Of a stretch of DNA of 64,000 nt, positions 47,531 to 58,757 are shown piece by piece (the first letter of the stretch is position 1; every line of letters starts with the position of its first letter). The stretch is from Gossypium raimondii. Its lineage: Eukaryota; Streptophyta; Magnoliopsida; Malvales; Malvaceae. The DNA lies in assembly GCF_025698545.1 (NCBI RefSeq), contig NC_068569.1, positions 13,206,001 through 13,270,000 on the forward strand, given 5' to 3'. Below the pieces are notes generated by a model. It saw nothing but the letters and a program-made list of their open reading frames with translations. It did no database searches and was not told the origin of the DNA. Made by a program: the position numbers and the translations under genes.

Positions 47531-47790
47531 TTATGGATGGTTGAAAGGACATTTTCGTAATTTTCTTAATCAAGTTGGTGTTCAGTTGACTTGTGACACT
47601 GACTTAGTTAGGGGTTCAAATAATAGTAATATGCAAAAAGATTATTTAAAAAAATTTAAAGTACCATAGAATAATATAACATATTTTAATTGTGGAAGGA
47701 TAGTTTCATAATATTCCTACCCGAGTTGGTGCCTAGTTGATTCATGACACCAACTCAATTAGGGTATTAAATAAAAGTATGGATAAAACC
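47500..47790 (+). repeat. Two tandem ~140-bp units with a palindromic core
   Basis: AAAGTACC..TA.AA.AATATAACATATTTTAATT at 47500 recurs at 47657. Each unit ends with a GAGTTGGTGTC.AGTTGA-like and GTGACACCAACTCAATTAGG-like pair that could fold back on itself. Confidence 0.65.
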
Positions 47791-49074
47791 TTAATTTAAT
47801 ATGTGGTATCTTGTGATTCATTAATTTAATATAATGTTGATATAATATTTTGGTTTTTAGTATTAATTGGAGAAAATCTATCATCATTGACTTTACGTGA
47901 TTTACATGCCTAATTGCCATCACATGCTTGTCATATGGATAGCTGCCGAGAAAAAAAGATAGCAATAATCAGCACCATTAATCTTTAAATTATATGGGTG
48001 TTTTATTCTGCACAAAAAAGTAATGATATACTAAGTTGACTATTTGTTAGTCAAACTATCAATTGTGGCGTGGATCAATGCTTCTCTAAATTTATATAAA
48101 ATTTGGGGATGTTTAGTGTGGTTGAAAGAAAAAGTGATTTGATAGAGAAATTTTATTTAATTAGAAACCAAGGTTTAAGGTGTTGCGACATGAATCACAT
48201 TCACATACATTTTGTTCAAACGGAAATTATTTAGCATATTGGTTTTGATTATAGATTGATAAGTGTTTTATAAAAGTATAATAAAATATTAAATAAATAA
48301 ATATTTTTAAAAAAAAGAGATACATGTTAATCTTTCAAAACCGCTTGTAGAATTAAAAGATACACTCTCACTATACTAAATTCTAATCCTTTATGTTATG
48401 CTTATATTCTTTTCACTTTGGTTCAAATCATGTTATCTCCATCTCCTATTTCTAATATTGTATTAAAAACATAGTTATTAAATGTTTATATAAAATTTAA
48501 ATATTGCTTTGGTTGAAATAGTAAAATTCAATGTTCTTTGGTTCAAAATTCAAATATTATTATGTGTAAATATTTTATTGATTTATACAAATATAAAACA
48601 TTCATATTAATATAACTTACTTTGTAATAAGAATGTATTTTAATAATTTTTCAACTAAATTAAAACTCGATTCATAAGTGACACTAATTTAATTAAAAAT
48701 TTTATCATAGTAGAGATGAGGGAATAAAATCTAAATTTCCAAATTCAATTTTTCTAAAATGAACTATTTCTAAAATATTAAGAGAGGTAGAAAATATTAT
48801 ATATTTATAAAATGTTATTCAATACACAATTAGTGTTTACTCTCCAATATTGAATGAATGATACTTGTAAGAATTTGTAATGCCCCATTGTTAGAGAAGT
48901 TTGTGGGTCTATTTGTTTTGTGTCAACTGATATTAATGTTCATTTAATTTTGATTCGGTTTGAAATTTAGACTTAAAATTTTATTCAAATTTATTCATTT
49001 GTATAAATAATTATTTCAATCTCATTTTCCTACTCATATTATTTTTATTTTTTGAAAACTATTTATACTATTTT

Positions 49075-51588
49075 TGTAATAGCCCAATTTTCAGTAGTGT
49101 CTGAAACAGTGGTTCAAGTCCATTAAATTTGACAAGTGAGCTTGTAAATTTTATTATATAGTGTTTATGAGTCGATTTTGAATTTAGGAAGGCTTATGAA
49201 TTAGTGAATTATGCTTTAGAAATATTTGTTAGATTAATTGGTTTTGAAAACGAGGTATCGAGACCTCGATTTTATAAACCGGGCTGTAAATATTTTTATA
49301 AATATTTACGGAGTGTCATTAAGGTAGTAATAAAGTTTTGTTAGAAAATTTTATCGTTTTGATAGTTAATTAATTAAAAATGACTAAATTAAAAAAATAA
49401 AAAACTTGCTAAAGTGATTAAATAGCATAAATGGTAAATAAGGGAGGACTAAAAGGGAAATTAGACACCCAAGGAATGGCTGAGGCTGCATAAGCAAAAA
49501 AAAAAATCTTGGAATTAGGTGATTTAAGGGTAAAATTGTAAATTTGGTAAAATTAAGCTTAAATAAAAAGAAATCTAAAGATTTCTAGGCAATTCTTCTT
49601 CAATTCTCAGCCAAAAACAGCTATTAGAGAGCTTCTTAAGCTGGTTTTATATTTTACTTCATGTAAGTTTAATTCTTGCTTCTCTTGAAATTTTTATGTT
49701 TTTGAGACTTTTACAATTAGGTCTAACTATCTAATTCATTAGTTTTTAATTCTATGGGTAATTTTGAAAGTTACCATTGATGATTCTGGTTTTTATGATT
49801 AATTAACATGGATTTGAAGTTTTAATTTTTTATATGAATATTTTATCAAGTAATTTCAATAGAAATTGATTTTAGGACCAAATTGTGAAAAAGATTAAAT
49901 ATTAGGGTTTGATATTAAATTTTGTTTATTAAAGGCTGTGTAATAGCTTATAATATTTAGATAAAGTGTTAATTGAGAAAAAATATCTCATTTGATGAGT
50001 TAATTGGTGAGGGACTAAATTGCAAAAATTGTAAAAGTTGGGTAATTGTGTAATTTCAAATTTTGAGGGGTATAAATTGTGAAGTGGACTGAAATTGAAA
50101 TATATGCTAATGAATGAAAAATTTTACATTCTAGACCAAGAGCTTGTAGATCAACGAGAAAAAGGGAACTTAGCCGAGTAGTCTCTTAACTATTATCAAT
50201 TTACAATCCAACCCAGGTAAGTCCATATGGTTAAATTTTCATGATTATTTTTTAATTTAGGAATGGTATAATATATTTATTCATATTTTTTGTTGAAATT
50301 AAGATTATTGTAAAAGTATGAAAATTGAATTGAATGTTTAAAACGAGTAGAATGCAAGATTGAGTACGATCGTTCCGTGGCAAAGAATGAATTGACGGAT
50401 AAGGCTATGGTTGGACCATGACAATGTTTAAATGTAAGACCATAGCTGGGTTATGGCATTTTAATGAAAAGACCATAACTGGGTTATGGCAGTATAGATA
50501 CATGTGTAAGACCATAGCTGGGCTATGGCATTCTGATGATAAGACCATAACTGAGTTATGGCACTACAAATGTAAGACCATGGCAGGGTCATGGCAATGC
50601 ATGTGTAAGACCATAGTTGGACTATGGCACAAAAAGAACGATGTACTCATATTCGTAAGCCGTTCTTCGATTCAGAAAGAAATGGTAAGAGACTTATGTG
50701 ATTGAATTGAAAGATTTATAGATTATTATTGATATTGATCTGAAGGAAGTGTGTTTATTGATTATTTTGTATTTAACAGGGAAAAATGTATGATTTATTT
50801 ACAATTTAATTTATTATATTATACTAAGTTTGATAATATCAATGTTTAACCTATTGAACTTACTAAGCTTCATTAAGCTTACTCGTGTTGTTTAATGTTC
50901 TTGTAGATTAACGTGTAATCGGAAGATCGGACCAACACATCAAGCTACACTATCCAGTTTATTTTGGTAGTTTTTGCAATGTAAATTTTGGTTTATATGG
51001 CATGTATAGGGTTGGTTTGGCAATGACATAGTTTGAATTGTGGTTGTGAATATTAAATGTTTGTATGCATGTAATTAGTAGTAAAATTTGATAAATCAAT
51101 GAAATGAGTTAAATAGGTATAAAATTTGATAAATCAATGAAATGAGTTAAATAGGTAGGTATAAGTAAATAAAATATTTGTGATGTTATGTCATGTTGAG
51201 AACATGTTTTAGCTTGTATTGATTGCTTGGTTGGGATATATTGGTGTATGTGAATGTTGAGTGCAGGTTAATGTCAAAATGGGTGAGAAAAGTAGCCTTA
51301 AAATGGCTTATTTTCGTTCACACGGGCAGAGACACGAGCATGTGTCCCCTACTTCTAAGAAAATTTTTGAAATTTTGAGAAAAATTCCCTAAGTACCCGG
51401 TTTAGTCCCGATTCACTTCTAAGGTGAATATTGGGCCTTGAAGGTCCATCTAAGGGACAATATGAGTGTTATATAATTGATTCTTAATATGTGTAACAAA
51501 AGTTGGGAAATGTCCGTATTTAATTCGTAAAGTTCGGTAATACTCCGTAACCCTGTTTCGATAACGGATAAGGGTTAGGGGTGTTACA
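49075..51588 (+). mobile_element. Solo LTR, copy A (probably Ty3/gypsy, long-LTR type)
   Basis: Fossil. Starts TGTAATAGCCC and ends GGGTGTTACA, so it has TG..CA ends. The 5-bp sequence ATTTT lies directly before (49070-49074) and after (51589-51593). No protein-coding part is present, and two related copies (58758-61591, 62296 on) share the same ends. A 2.5 kb TG..CA unit with its own 5-bp target duplication and no inside is best read as a solo LTR left by recombination between the two LTRs of one element. The long-LTR size and TGTAAC start suggest a Tekay/Del-like gypsy lineage, but no coding part is here to prove it. A tandem repeat lies inside (50438-50641). Confidence 0.82.
50438..50641 (+). 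repeat. Minisatellite of 33/39-bp units in solo LTR A
   Basis: Six units beginning GACCATA at 50438, 50471, 50510, 50543, 50576 and 50609, plus a weak one before. Core GACCATAGCTGGGTTATGGC, itself an imperfect palindrome (CCATA..TATGG). Spacings 33, 39, 33, 33, 33 are all multiples of three, so a repeated KTIAGLWH-like frame stays open by structure. Confidence 0.9.
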
Positions 51589-51593
51589 ATTTT

Positions 51594-52747
51594 TATTTAA
51601 TATATTTACTTTTTTATATTTTTCATTCATTAAAAAATATAGAGGCAACTTAACATTTTTTTAATATTTACATTATAATATTATATATTAGTATATATTT
51701 AATTTTTATGTGTATATATAATATATAAAATAACATGCTATAATATATTACAAACTTAAAAATGGATCGGGCTTGAGTTTTGAATATTTGAGCCTGAGCC
51801 CAACCCATATATTAAGCCGATCTAATTTTTTTGCCCAAACCTAATCTTCGAGTATAATATTTTCACTCAAGCCCTTCCAAATTTTAAGCAAGTTGTCGGG
51901 TTTGTGCGGATAGCTCAACCATCTATCCATACTTGGATACTTCACATGCCCCACACCATAGAGACAGCATTGTCATGACACCATCAACCTTGAGTGAAAA
52001 TAGGGTTTTTTTTAACTCATCAAGTAGGGTTTAATAAATGAGATGCATTTGTTTTTAGGGAAATTAGTTGGTACAGTGCTAATAGAGATTTTAGATTCAA
52101 TAAACAGGGTTAGGGGATTGACAAGTACCTTATAAGGGTATAATAAAAGATTAAAAAATAGAGACACTTGCTAATTTTTTAAGCCTATTTGTGAAATAAA
52201 AAAAGAGTAGATTGTTGGTGTACCAAATACTCACTCTTATTTTAATTTGTTTAATATTTTCTTAACACACATGACACCATTTCACTCTACTTCTGAAGTT
52301 TTTACTCACAATGTAGTGAATAATTTTCCATAAAGATATTCCTTTTCAAAAAAATTGTTTTACCTATGCATAAAATAAAATAAATATATGTATAAATTAA
52401 AAAAATAGATGAGGTGAAATTGAAACTTTATTTAGTTAATAGTAAAAATAACGTTGAAGATTAGATTAAATCTTAGCGCAAAAATCTAAACTTCCAAATT
52501 ATTATATTAAGAGTTAGACCATTTCAGATGAAATCTTACTACACAAATTACGATATAAACAGTTGGGCAAATCTTAGTTCCAAATTGCTATATAAACAGT
52601 AAGGTAAGGTTATCGTACTCAACAACTCCATCTCTTCTGGTTTATATTCGAATAGGAAAATTGCTTGAAATGTCCTAAAATTAACTACTCTCATTTCCTT
52701 CTCTAGAAAAAAAATTCAACTCTCATTTCCTGCTCTAGAAAGAAACA
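51594..52747. other. Spacer upstream of the alpha-galactosidase gene
   Basis: AT-rich. Holds a decayed relative of the 2353-2718 element and, just before the start codon, a 25-bp direct repeat (AACTCTCATTTCCT.CTCTAG) near 52683 and 52719 in the likely 5' leader. Confidence 0.55.
51757..51935. repeat. Degraded relative of the GC-rich element at 2353
   Basis: GATCGGGCTTGAGTTTTGAA, GAGCCTGAGCCCAACCC, TTTTTTTGCCCAA.CCTA and TTCGAGTATAATATTTTCAC echo in order the words of 2353-2718 (for example TTTTTTGCCCAAGCCTATAT). Ends are lost. Confidence 0.55.
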
Positions 52748-55420
52748 ATGAAAATGAGGTTAAGAGCAAACTTTATTTTGGCTACTGTTGTCAACCTATG
52801 GATGGTCCACACAGTGGCTAGTTTATGGAACATAGGTATCAGCCATGGACGTCATGCTAACTCTCGGTTCCTTCTTGACAATGGGGTTTCTCGGACCCCT
52901 CCTATGGGGTATTATTTAATTCTCTCACTTTAGCCTTCAAAGTGTTGTTGAGTGAGATTAGATTTATTAACCCAGGCTGATTTTGGTTGCAGATGGAATA
53001 GCTGGAATCACTTTTGGTGTGGTATAAATGAGAGTGTTGTAATGAGTACCGGTAAGCTTCTCAAATGAATGAATCCATTACTATTTTTTATTAATTGTAG
53101 ATATGCATACATGAGACCACCACAACACTCTAAAATTACTTCCATTTTCTGACTGTTTCACCTTTTATTACTTAGACTAATTAATTCTGCCTTGATTTCC
53201 TAACTCAATTTATATACTAGACTGCACATTAATGAACCGTCTTTTACTTAACAAGAATTGTCTACACAGTTGTTCTGAATAGGTCCAACCCTGGAATTCT
53301 TGAAATTACACTATAGACTTCTTATTGGAACACAGATGTTTCAAATTTGAAGACCACGTTGTTTTCTTTCCTTGAATATGTCCTAATCTTGGCACACTGA
53401 CTTTTCAGTTTGAAATTCTTACTGCAAACTTCTCCATTTGGTCTTGGTTTTGACATAAACCCAGACTTCCAATCTTGAAATTGTTGAAATCAGAAATCTG
53501 GGTTTAATGTTAGGATTTGAGCTGATAGCTTTCATATTCCTTTTAACTCGGGTTTTTATAATGTTCTCTTTTTTTTCCATGAACAGCCGATGCTCTTGTT
53601 TCAACCGGTTTGGCATCACTTGGGTACAAGTATGTAAACCTTGGTATGTATTTAAAAAAACAAGAAGTCTTTCTTATTTCTTTGTTGATTTTGTTGACAA
53701 TAACCAACAAATCATACTTGGTGATTTCATGAATTTTTACTAATCTTTTTTACTGTGATTGTGAAATCAGATGACTGTTGGGCTGAATCGGAAAGAGACG
53801 AGAATGGTAAGTTAAGGGGCAAAGCCTCTACCTTTCCTTCAGGCATCAAGGCCCTTGCAGACTACGTTCATGCTAGAGGCTTGAAGCTTGGGATATATGC
53901 TGATGCTGGGTAAACATCCATCCCCCTGTTTTTTTTTTAAATTTTTTTATTGTCTAAATTTTTTGTTTTGCTTGTACAACAAATGTATGTTATAATAGAA
54001 TATGAAAATTTTAAACTTTGTTCAATTTCCACAGTAATAGAACCTGCAGTAACCAAATGCCTGGCTCTCTTCATCATGAATATGAAGATGCAAAAACTTT
54101 TGCTCAATGGGTGGGTATCCTTAATCTTTGGGGCATATAATTTGCTTAAACGACAGGGTTTTGGTTAATATGGGGCTTCGTTTTGTAGGGAGTTGATTAC
54201 ATCAAGTACGACAATTGCTACCATGATGGTACAAGAAATCGAGAGAGGTAGAATCATCCTATTATATGGAGCATGTATTTACGATATAGTTATTTCATAT
54301 TTTTCCTTTTTACTTTTTGGAAGATATATTGCCATGGGCCACGCATTGCAGAAAATTAAACGGCCAATTCACTTCTCTTTATGCGAATGGTACGTGTTTA
54401 TTTGATTGCTTATATCAGTTTTATCTTAAAAATTAAGAACTGAGTTCTTACAACGCAATTGTATTTTCCTTAGGGGACAAGAAGATCCAGCAAAATGGGC
54501 TGGTGCCTATGGCCATTCTTGGAGGACAACAGGGGACATTAATGATACCTTTGCAAGGTCTATTGCTTTTCATCTATGTATTCATTTATATCCAAATTTT
54601 ATGGCAACCATTGAATCGTTTACCTTTTTGCTCTTTTTCAGTGTAACTTGGATTGCAGATTTAAACAACCGTTGGGGGAGATATGCTGGACCTAGCAGGT
54701 GGAATGGTAGTAACTGCTAAATTTTAACCATTGTTTTTAATATTTATTTTGATAAATTTAAATACTATTTCACTAATTCAATCCATAATTCTAATTCAAT
54801 TAGATCCTGATATGTTGGAAGTGGGCAACGGAGGGATGACCATGGACGAATACCGGTCTCATTTTAGTATTTGGTCTCTTATGAAGGTTTGTCTATTCAT
54901 TGTAGCCTTCATATTCTACCTTGCACGTACTCTATTGAGATTGTATATGTAAATGTTGTGTTTCCAGGCTCCTCTTCTCATTGGATGCGACCTTCGATCT
55001 GTAAGCAACAGGACCCTAAGGATCCTTGGGAACAAAGAAGTGATTGAAGTAAATCAAGACTCACTAGGAGTTCAAGGGAGGAAACTACGATCCAAAGATG
55101 GCCTAGAAGTATGGGCAGGGCCATTATCAGACAACAGGGTTGTGGTAGTGTTATGGAACCGAAGCGAATTGAGGGCTCTTATAACTGCTGCGTGGAGGGA
55201 TTTTGGACTCTCTCCCAACACACCAGCCATTGTTAGAGACTTGTGGAAGGTAAGCCTCAGAGTTGCATCTGATTTGAGTTTTTAAATGAATCTGTTGTGA
55301 CTATTTATGATGTCTGTATTGCAGCACAAATATGTTTCCATGAATAAGCTCGATAGATTGACGGCATCCGTAGCTCCTCATGCTTGCAAGATGTATGTTC
55401 TGACACCACTCCAAAGTTGA
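52748..55420 (+). CDS. AGAL-like: GH27 alpha-galactosidase
   Basis: Twelve exons: 52748-52908, 52993-53051, 53587-53643, 53771-53909, 54035-54110, 54189-54247, 54324-54389, 54474-54557, 54642-54706, 54804-54886, 54968-55249 and 55325-55420. All borders are GT..AG. Total 1227 nt, 408 aa. An N-terminal hydrophobic segment ([17 protein letters not shown]) looks like a secretion signal. Family landmarks follow in order: [57 protein letters not shown] with nucleophile Asp172, [11 protein letters not shown] with acid/base Asp227, [25 protein letters not shown] and the beta-sandwich end. The enzyme removes terminal alpha-1,6 galactose from raffinose-family sugars and galactomannans, in the cell wall or vacuole. 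All catalytic residues are present; the gene looks intact. Confidence 0.95.
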
Positions 55421-56914
55421 AGGAGGCTATCACTTTATTGAACTTTTAGGATAGTTTAGCATTTTTAATTTTTGTCCATAGCCCCCTTTGGATCTTTTTT
55501 TTCCTTATTGAGTGTTGAGGGAGAATCTAGTAAATGCAAAATAAATGATTTCATCTGAAGTAAATAAAATTCAATTATATTTGAGTCAGGGTATGATGAA
55601 TCGATTTTAATTCGATGTCTTGTGATATGAGCAAAGTACATGATCTTGTCAGCTATAGAAACCAACGTGTTGTTACCCGAAAAGCAAGTTACTTGGCTCT
55701 GGTAAAGTCGGTGGTTGCCTTTAGAACTTGCTTTGTAAGACTTGACCTATTTCATGAAATAGTATGCCAGCAGCTCCATGTTGCTGAGACTGAAATTCAA
55801 AGAATTTTCTTGCTGAAACTTGACCAGCTTAGATCATTTCAGGGTTCATTTTTATTTATAAGTTTCGACTTACTAGAAACCAACCTCCAAGCAAATTGCG
55901 GCACTTTTACTTTGGGCCCAATAGGCATTTATGGAGGGTGAATTCCTTTTGTTCTCATGCATTTCCCTCGTGTTTTTTGGAAATTGGTAACAGCGTATCA
56001 TCCATATTATTGAAAGTAACGTGCAACTGATTGGCACTGCATTTTGAAGCAGATAAAAGGATGTAAATTTATGAAGGCTGTAGTATGACCAGTAAATAAT
56101 AAAATCCAAAAGACAAAGCACTATCAAGGAAAGCAACCTCTCTGTTATCTATATTTGTAAATTACATGTATATTCTAATGGATTACATACAAGGAAATTA
56201 TGGAAAGCTGCCGGGTCAAAAACGCCCCTTGTTCCATGGATTTATGCCTCTTCTCCAAGTTAAAAGAAAAAGGGTTTTTTTTTTTTTTTGGCATACTCTT
56301 CTTCCTAATTTACAAGCAAAAATGTTGTCAAAATAAAACATTAAAAGTAACCTGTTTGATTAAGCATATCAGAGGACTTTTTACATACATCTATGAAAAG
56401 AAATAAAATTGAGCTTTTATGAAAAAATATTTGTAAGGGTCAAAAAACAAAATAATGCTTGCACACCTTACACTCTTCCTTTTTCTCTTGAAATTAGTTT
56501 TAGGGACAGAGGCGAGAGTATCACACATAAGAAAAGCATGACATGGAAAGCGTAACAGGCAGTTCCAAACCTGCGACCCTAGAAACCTGGCCCCCCTTCC
56601 CAATTTTCCTGCTTTTTCCCCGCTTATGGTGGTCCCCACCACATATCCCACCACGTGTCTCCGATCTTATGTGCCATGTGTCATCAGATCATCGGTGTCC
56701 ACTTGGCTCTATATGAGCCTAACAGCCAGCAAGCCAGCCACTCCCCCTCCACCCTCCCCCCTCCCCCCTTATAACATCAAGTCATCAATGTATCTCTTAA
56801 TTTCTCAAATTTTTTTTTTTTAATTTCCATCTACCTTAGGCTCAATACTCTTCAACTCCGCAAATTCATGAGAACTGGGAATATAACATTGAACCAAAGC
56901 TGACCAGCAAAATA
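55421..56914. other. Spacer between alpha-galactosidase and NAC genes
   Basis: 3' UTR of the alpha-galactosidase gene, then no recognised gene. A 108-codon open frame at 55615-55941 has no similarity I know. The last 400 bp are the NAC promoter side, with a C-rich tract (56742-56768). Confidence 0.55.
56652..56659 (+). promoter_or_regulatory. ABRE/G-box-like element upstream of NAC
   Basis: CACGTGTC, containing ACGTGTC, about 260 bp before the NAC start codon. This is the core bound by plant bZIP/ABF factors and would fit abscisic-acid or stress control, but one site proves nothing. Confidence 0.45.
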
Positions 56915-58103
56915 ATGGAGAGCACAGATTCATCGTCGGCGTCCGCGCACCCGCAACTCCCACCGGGGTTCCGATTCCACCCGACCGACGAAGAGCTGGT
57001 TGTTCACTACCTCAAAAAGAAGGCCGCCTCTGCTCCTCTGCCTGTTACAATCATAGCTGAAGTTGATCTTTACAAGTTTGATCCATGGGAGCTGCCAAGT
57101 ACATATATGCATATACGAAAATTTATATTTGACCATGTTTACATCCATCAAGTACTAGTCTTTGAATTGTAGTATAACTTTTGTAGGTAAGGCAACTTTC
57201 GGGGAGCAAGAGTGGTATTTTTTTAGTCCTAGAGACAGGAAATATCCGAATGGAGCGAGGCCTAATAGAGCTGCAACTTCTGGTTATTGGAAAGCCACTG
57301 GGACCGATAAGCCGATTGTAACTTCAAATGGAAATCAAAAGGTTGGGGTTAAAAAGGCTCTAGTGTTCTATAGAGGTAAGCCTCCCAAAGGGATTAAAAC
57401 GAATTGGATCATGCATGAATATCGCCTCATCGACAACAATTCCACTTCCAAACCTCAAATTGTTGATCTTCCCAACAGGAAAGCTTCTTTACGGGTATGT
57501 ATAGGGTTATCCCATCTGTTAAAAGTTCCATAGAACTAAAGATCCATATTCATATCAGTGCGTTGTTTTCAGCTTGATGATTGGGTCTTATGCCGGATTT
57601 ACAAGAAGAACAATACCCAGAGACCTATGGAGACAGACAAAGAGTACACCATGGAGGGCATGCTGGCAACACAACTGCCAACTTCTAGCCATCAAAATCT
57701 AAACGCTCTTACATCAAAAGCTACAAGTTATGGTTCACTGCTACAACATGAAGATAATTTCTTTGAAGGGATATTAACTGAAGGGATGCGAAGCAGTTCC
57801 AATATTTCGCAACTAGCAGTGTCGTCGAGCTTGAAGCAAAATCCTCCCATGGCGTTTCCCGTTAAACGAACGCTTCCTCCACAGTACTGGAACGAACCAA
57901 GCTCAAGAGGTTCACAGTCGGGGAAAAGGTTCCAACAGGGTGATATAAATTGTAGTAGCAGAGGTGGCAATATTGATGATACCAATTCGTTTGTTTCTTT
58001 GCTGAATCAACTACCTCAAAACACTCCGTTTTACCCTGGAAGCATGGTTGGATCCCTTGGCGATGGGGTTTCTCGGCAACAGTTTATACTCCCTGGTTCC
58101 TAG
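56915..58103 (+). CDS. NAC056-like: NAC transcription factor, NAM/ANAC056 type
   Basis: Three exons, 56915-57098, 57187-57494 and 57573-58103, 1023 nt, 340 aa. The intron positions are those usual in this family. All five NAC subdomains are present: [19 protein letters not shown] (A), [14 protein letters not shown] (B), [20 protein letters not shown] with KATGTDKPI (C), [20 protein letters not shown] with WIMHEYRL (D) and [13 protein letters not shown] (E). The start MESTDSS and the C-terminal [10 protein letters not shown]-like and LGDG motifs (here [12 protein letters not shown] and [10 protein letters not shown]) point to the NAM/ANAC018/025/056 group, linked to senescence, seed coat and nutrient movement. 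DNA binding is to CACG cores. No transmembrane tail, no damage. Confidence 0.95.
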
Positions 58104-58752
58104 AATGTTTTGGAAGCAACTGTAACTATAACTAATTTAATAATTCTCGGTACCTATATATTGTGTGAAATGACTCCAGCAGGGGTAAGGAAAACGTATT
58201 CTTTTGGTACTACATAGGCGAGTTATTGAATAATAATTTGGTCGGGGGATATAATTATTAATGGCGGCTCGGTATCCTCTGCAATTATTTGATGTTTTCA
58301 GAAAAAAGAAATCTCAAGATACACATTCGAAATGAAAACTGAAGAGAATCTTGGATATTTAATACTTCTTGTCGATTTAGATTAAATGACTTATTCGTTT
58401 GTCATTTCATGTTAATAACAATCAACGTCAAAGCATTGCTGAATTCCCACATCTTCAATCCTTACTCTATGACGTCTAAGCAAATGCATGCCTTCTTTTT
58501 TTTGTAAGATACTAACAATTCAGAGCGCAACTCCTTATGCTTTGATGTTGCTTTTCTTTTCTTTTTACCTTTTTGTTATATTAGTGTTAGGTTATAATAT
58601 TGTATATTAAAAAATCCGAAATACTTTTATCTATAAAATAAATTGTACTTGTTTCTTATATTTTTATCAATATAAAGCGTTGAAACACATATATCCTCTT
58701 ATCTAAAGGTTGAGGAGGAACTGGGGATAGTTCTAGCCATTTGTATTAAAAA
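58104..58752. other. 3' flank of NAC gene
   Basis: NAC 3' UTR and AT-rich spacer up to the solo LTR; nothing else recognised. Confidence 0.55.
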
Positions 58753-58757
58753 GATAT

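Larger units (their letters stand above)
45747..49069. other. Intergenic, repeat-rich
   Basis: No gene recognised. Contains the short repeat at 47009-47215, the tandem pair at 47500-47790, a SINE candidate at 47400-47530, and several copies of a palindromic GTTGGTGTCA..TGACACCAAC motif (near 46470, 46970, 47250, 47575, 47725). Confidence 0.55.

Noticed and set aside
50418-50705. 95-codon frame with repeated KTIAGLWH as a possible repeat protein
   Set aside because: Lies inside a solo LTR and arises from a 33-bp-unit minisatellite; no gene context.
55615-55941. 108-codon frame downstream of the alpha-galactosidase
   Set aside because: No similarity or motif recognised and no splice or promoter signals; kept only as a note in the spacer entry.
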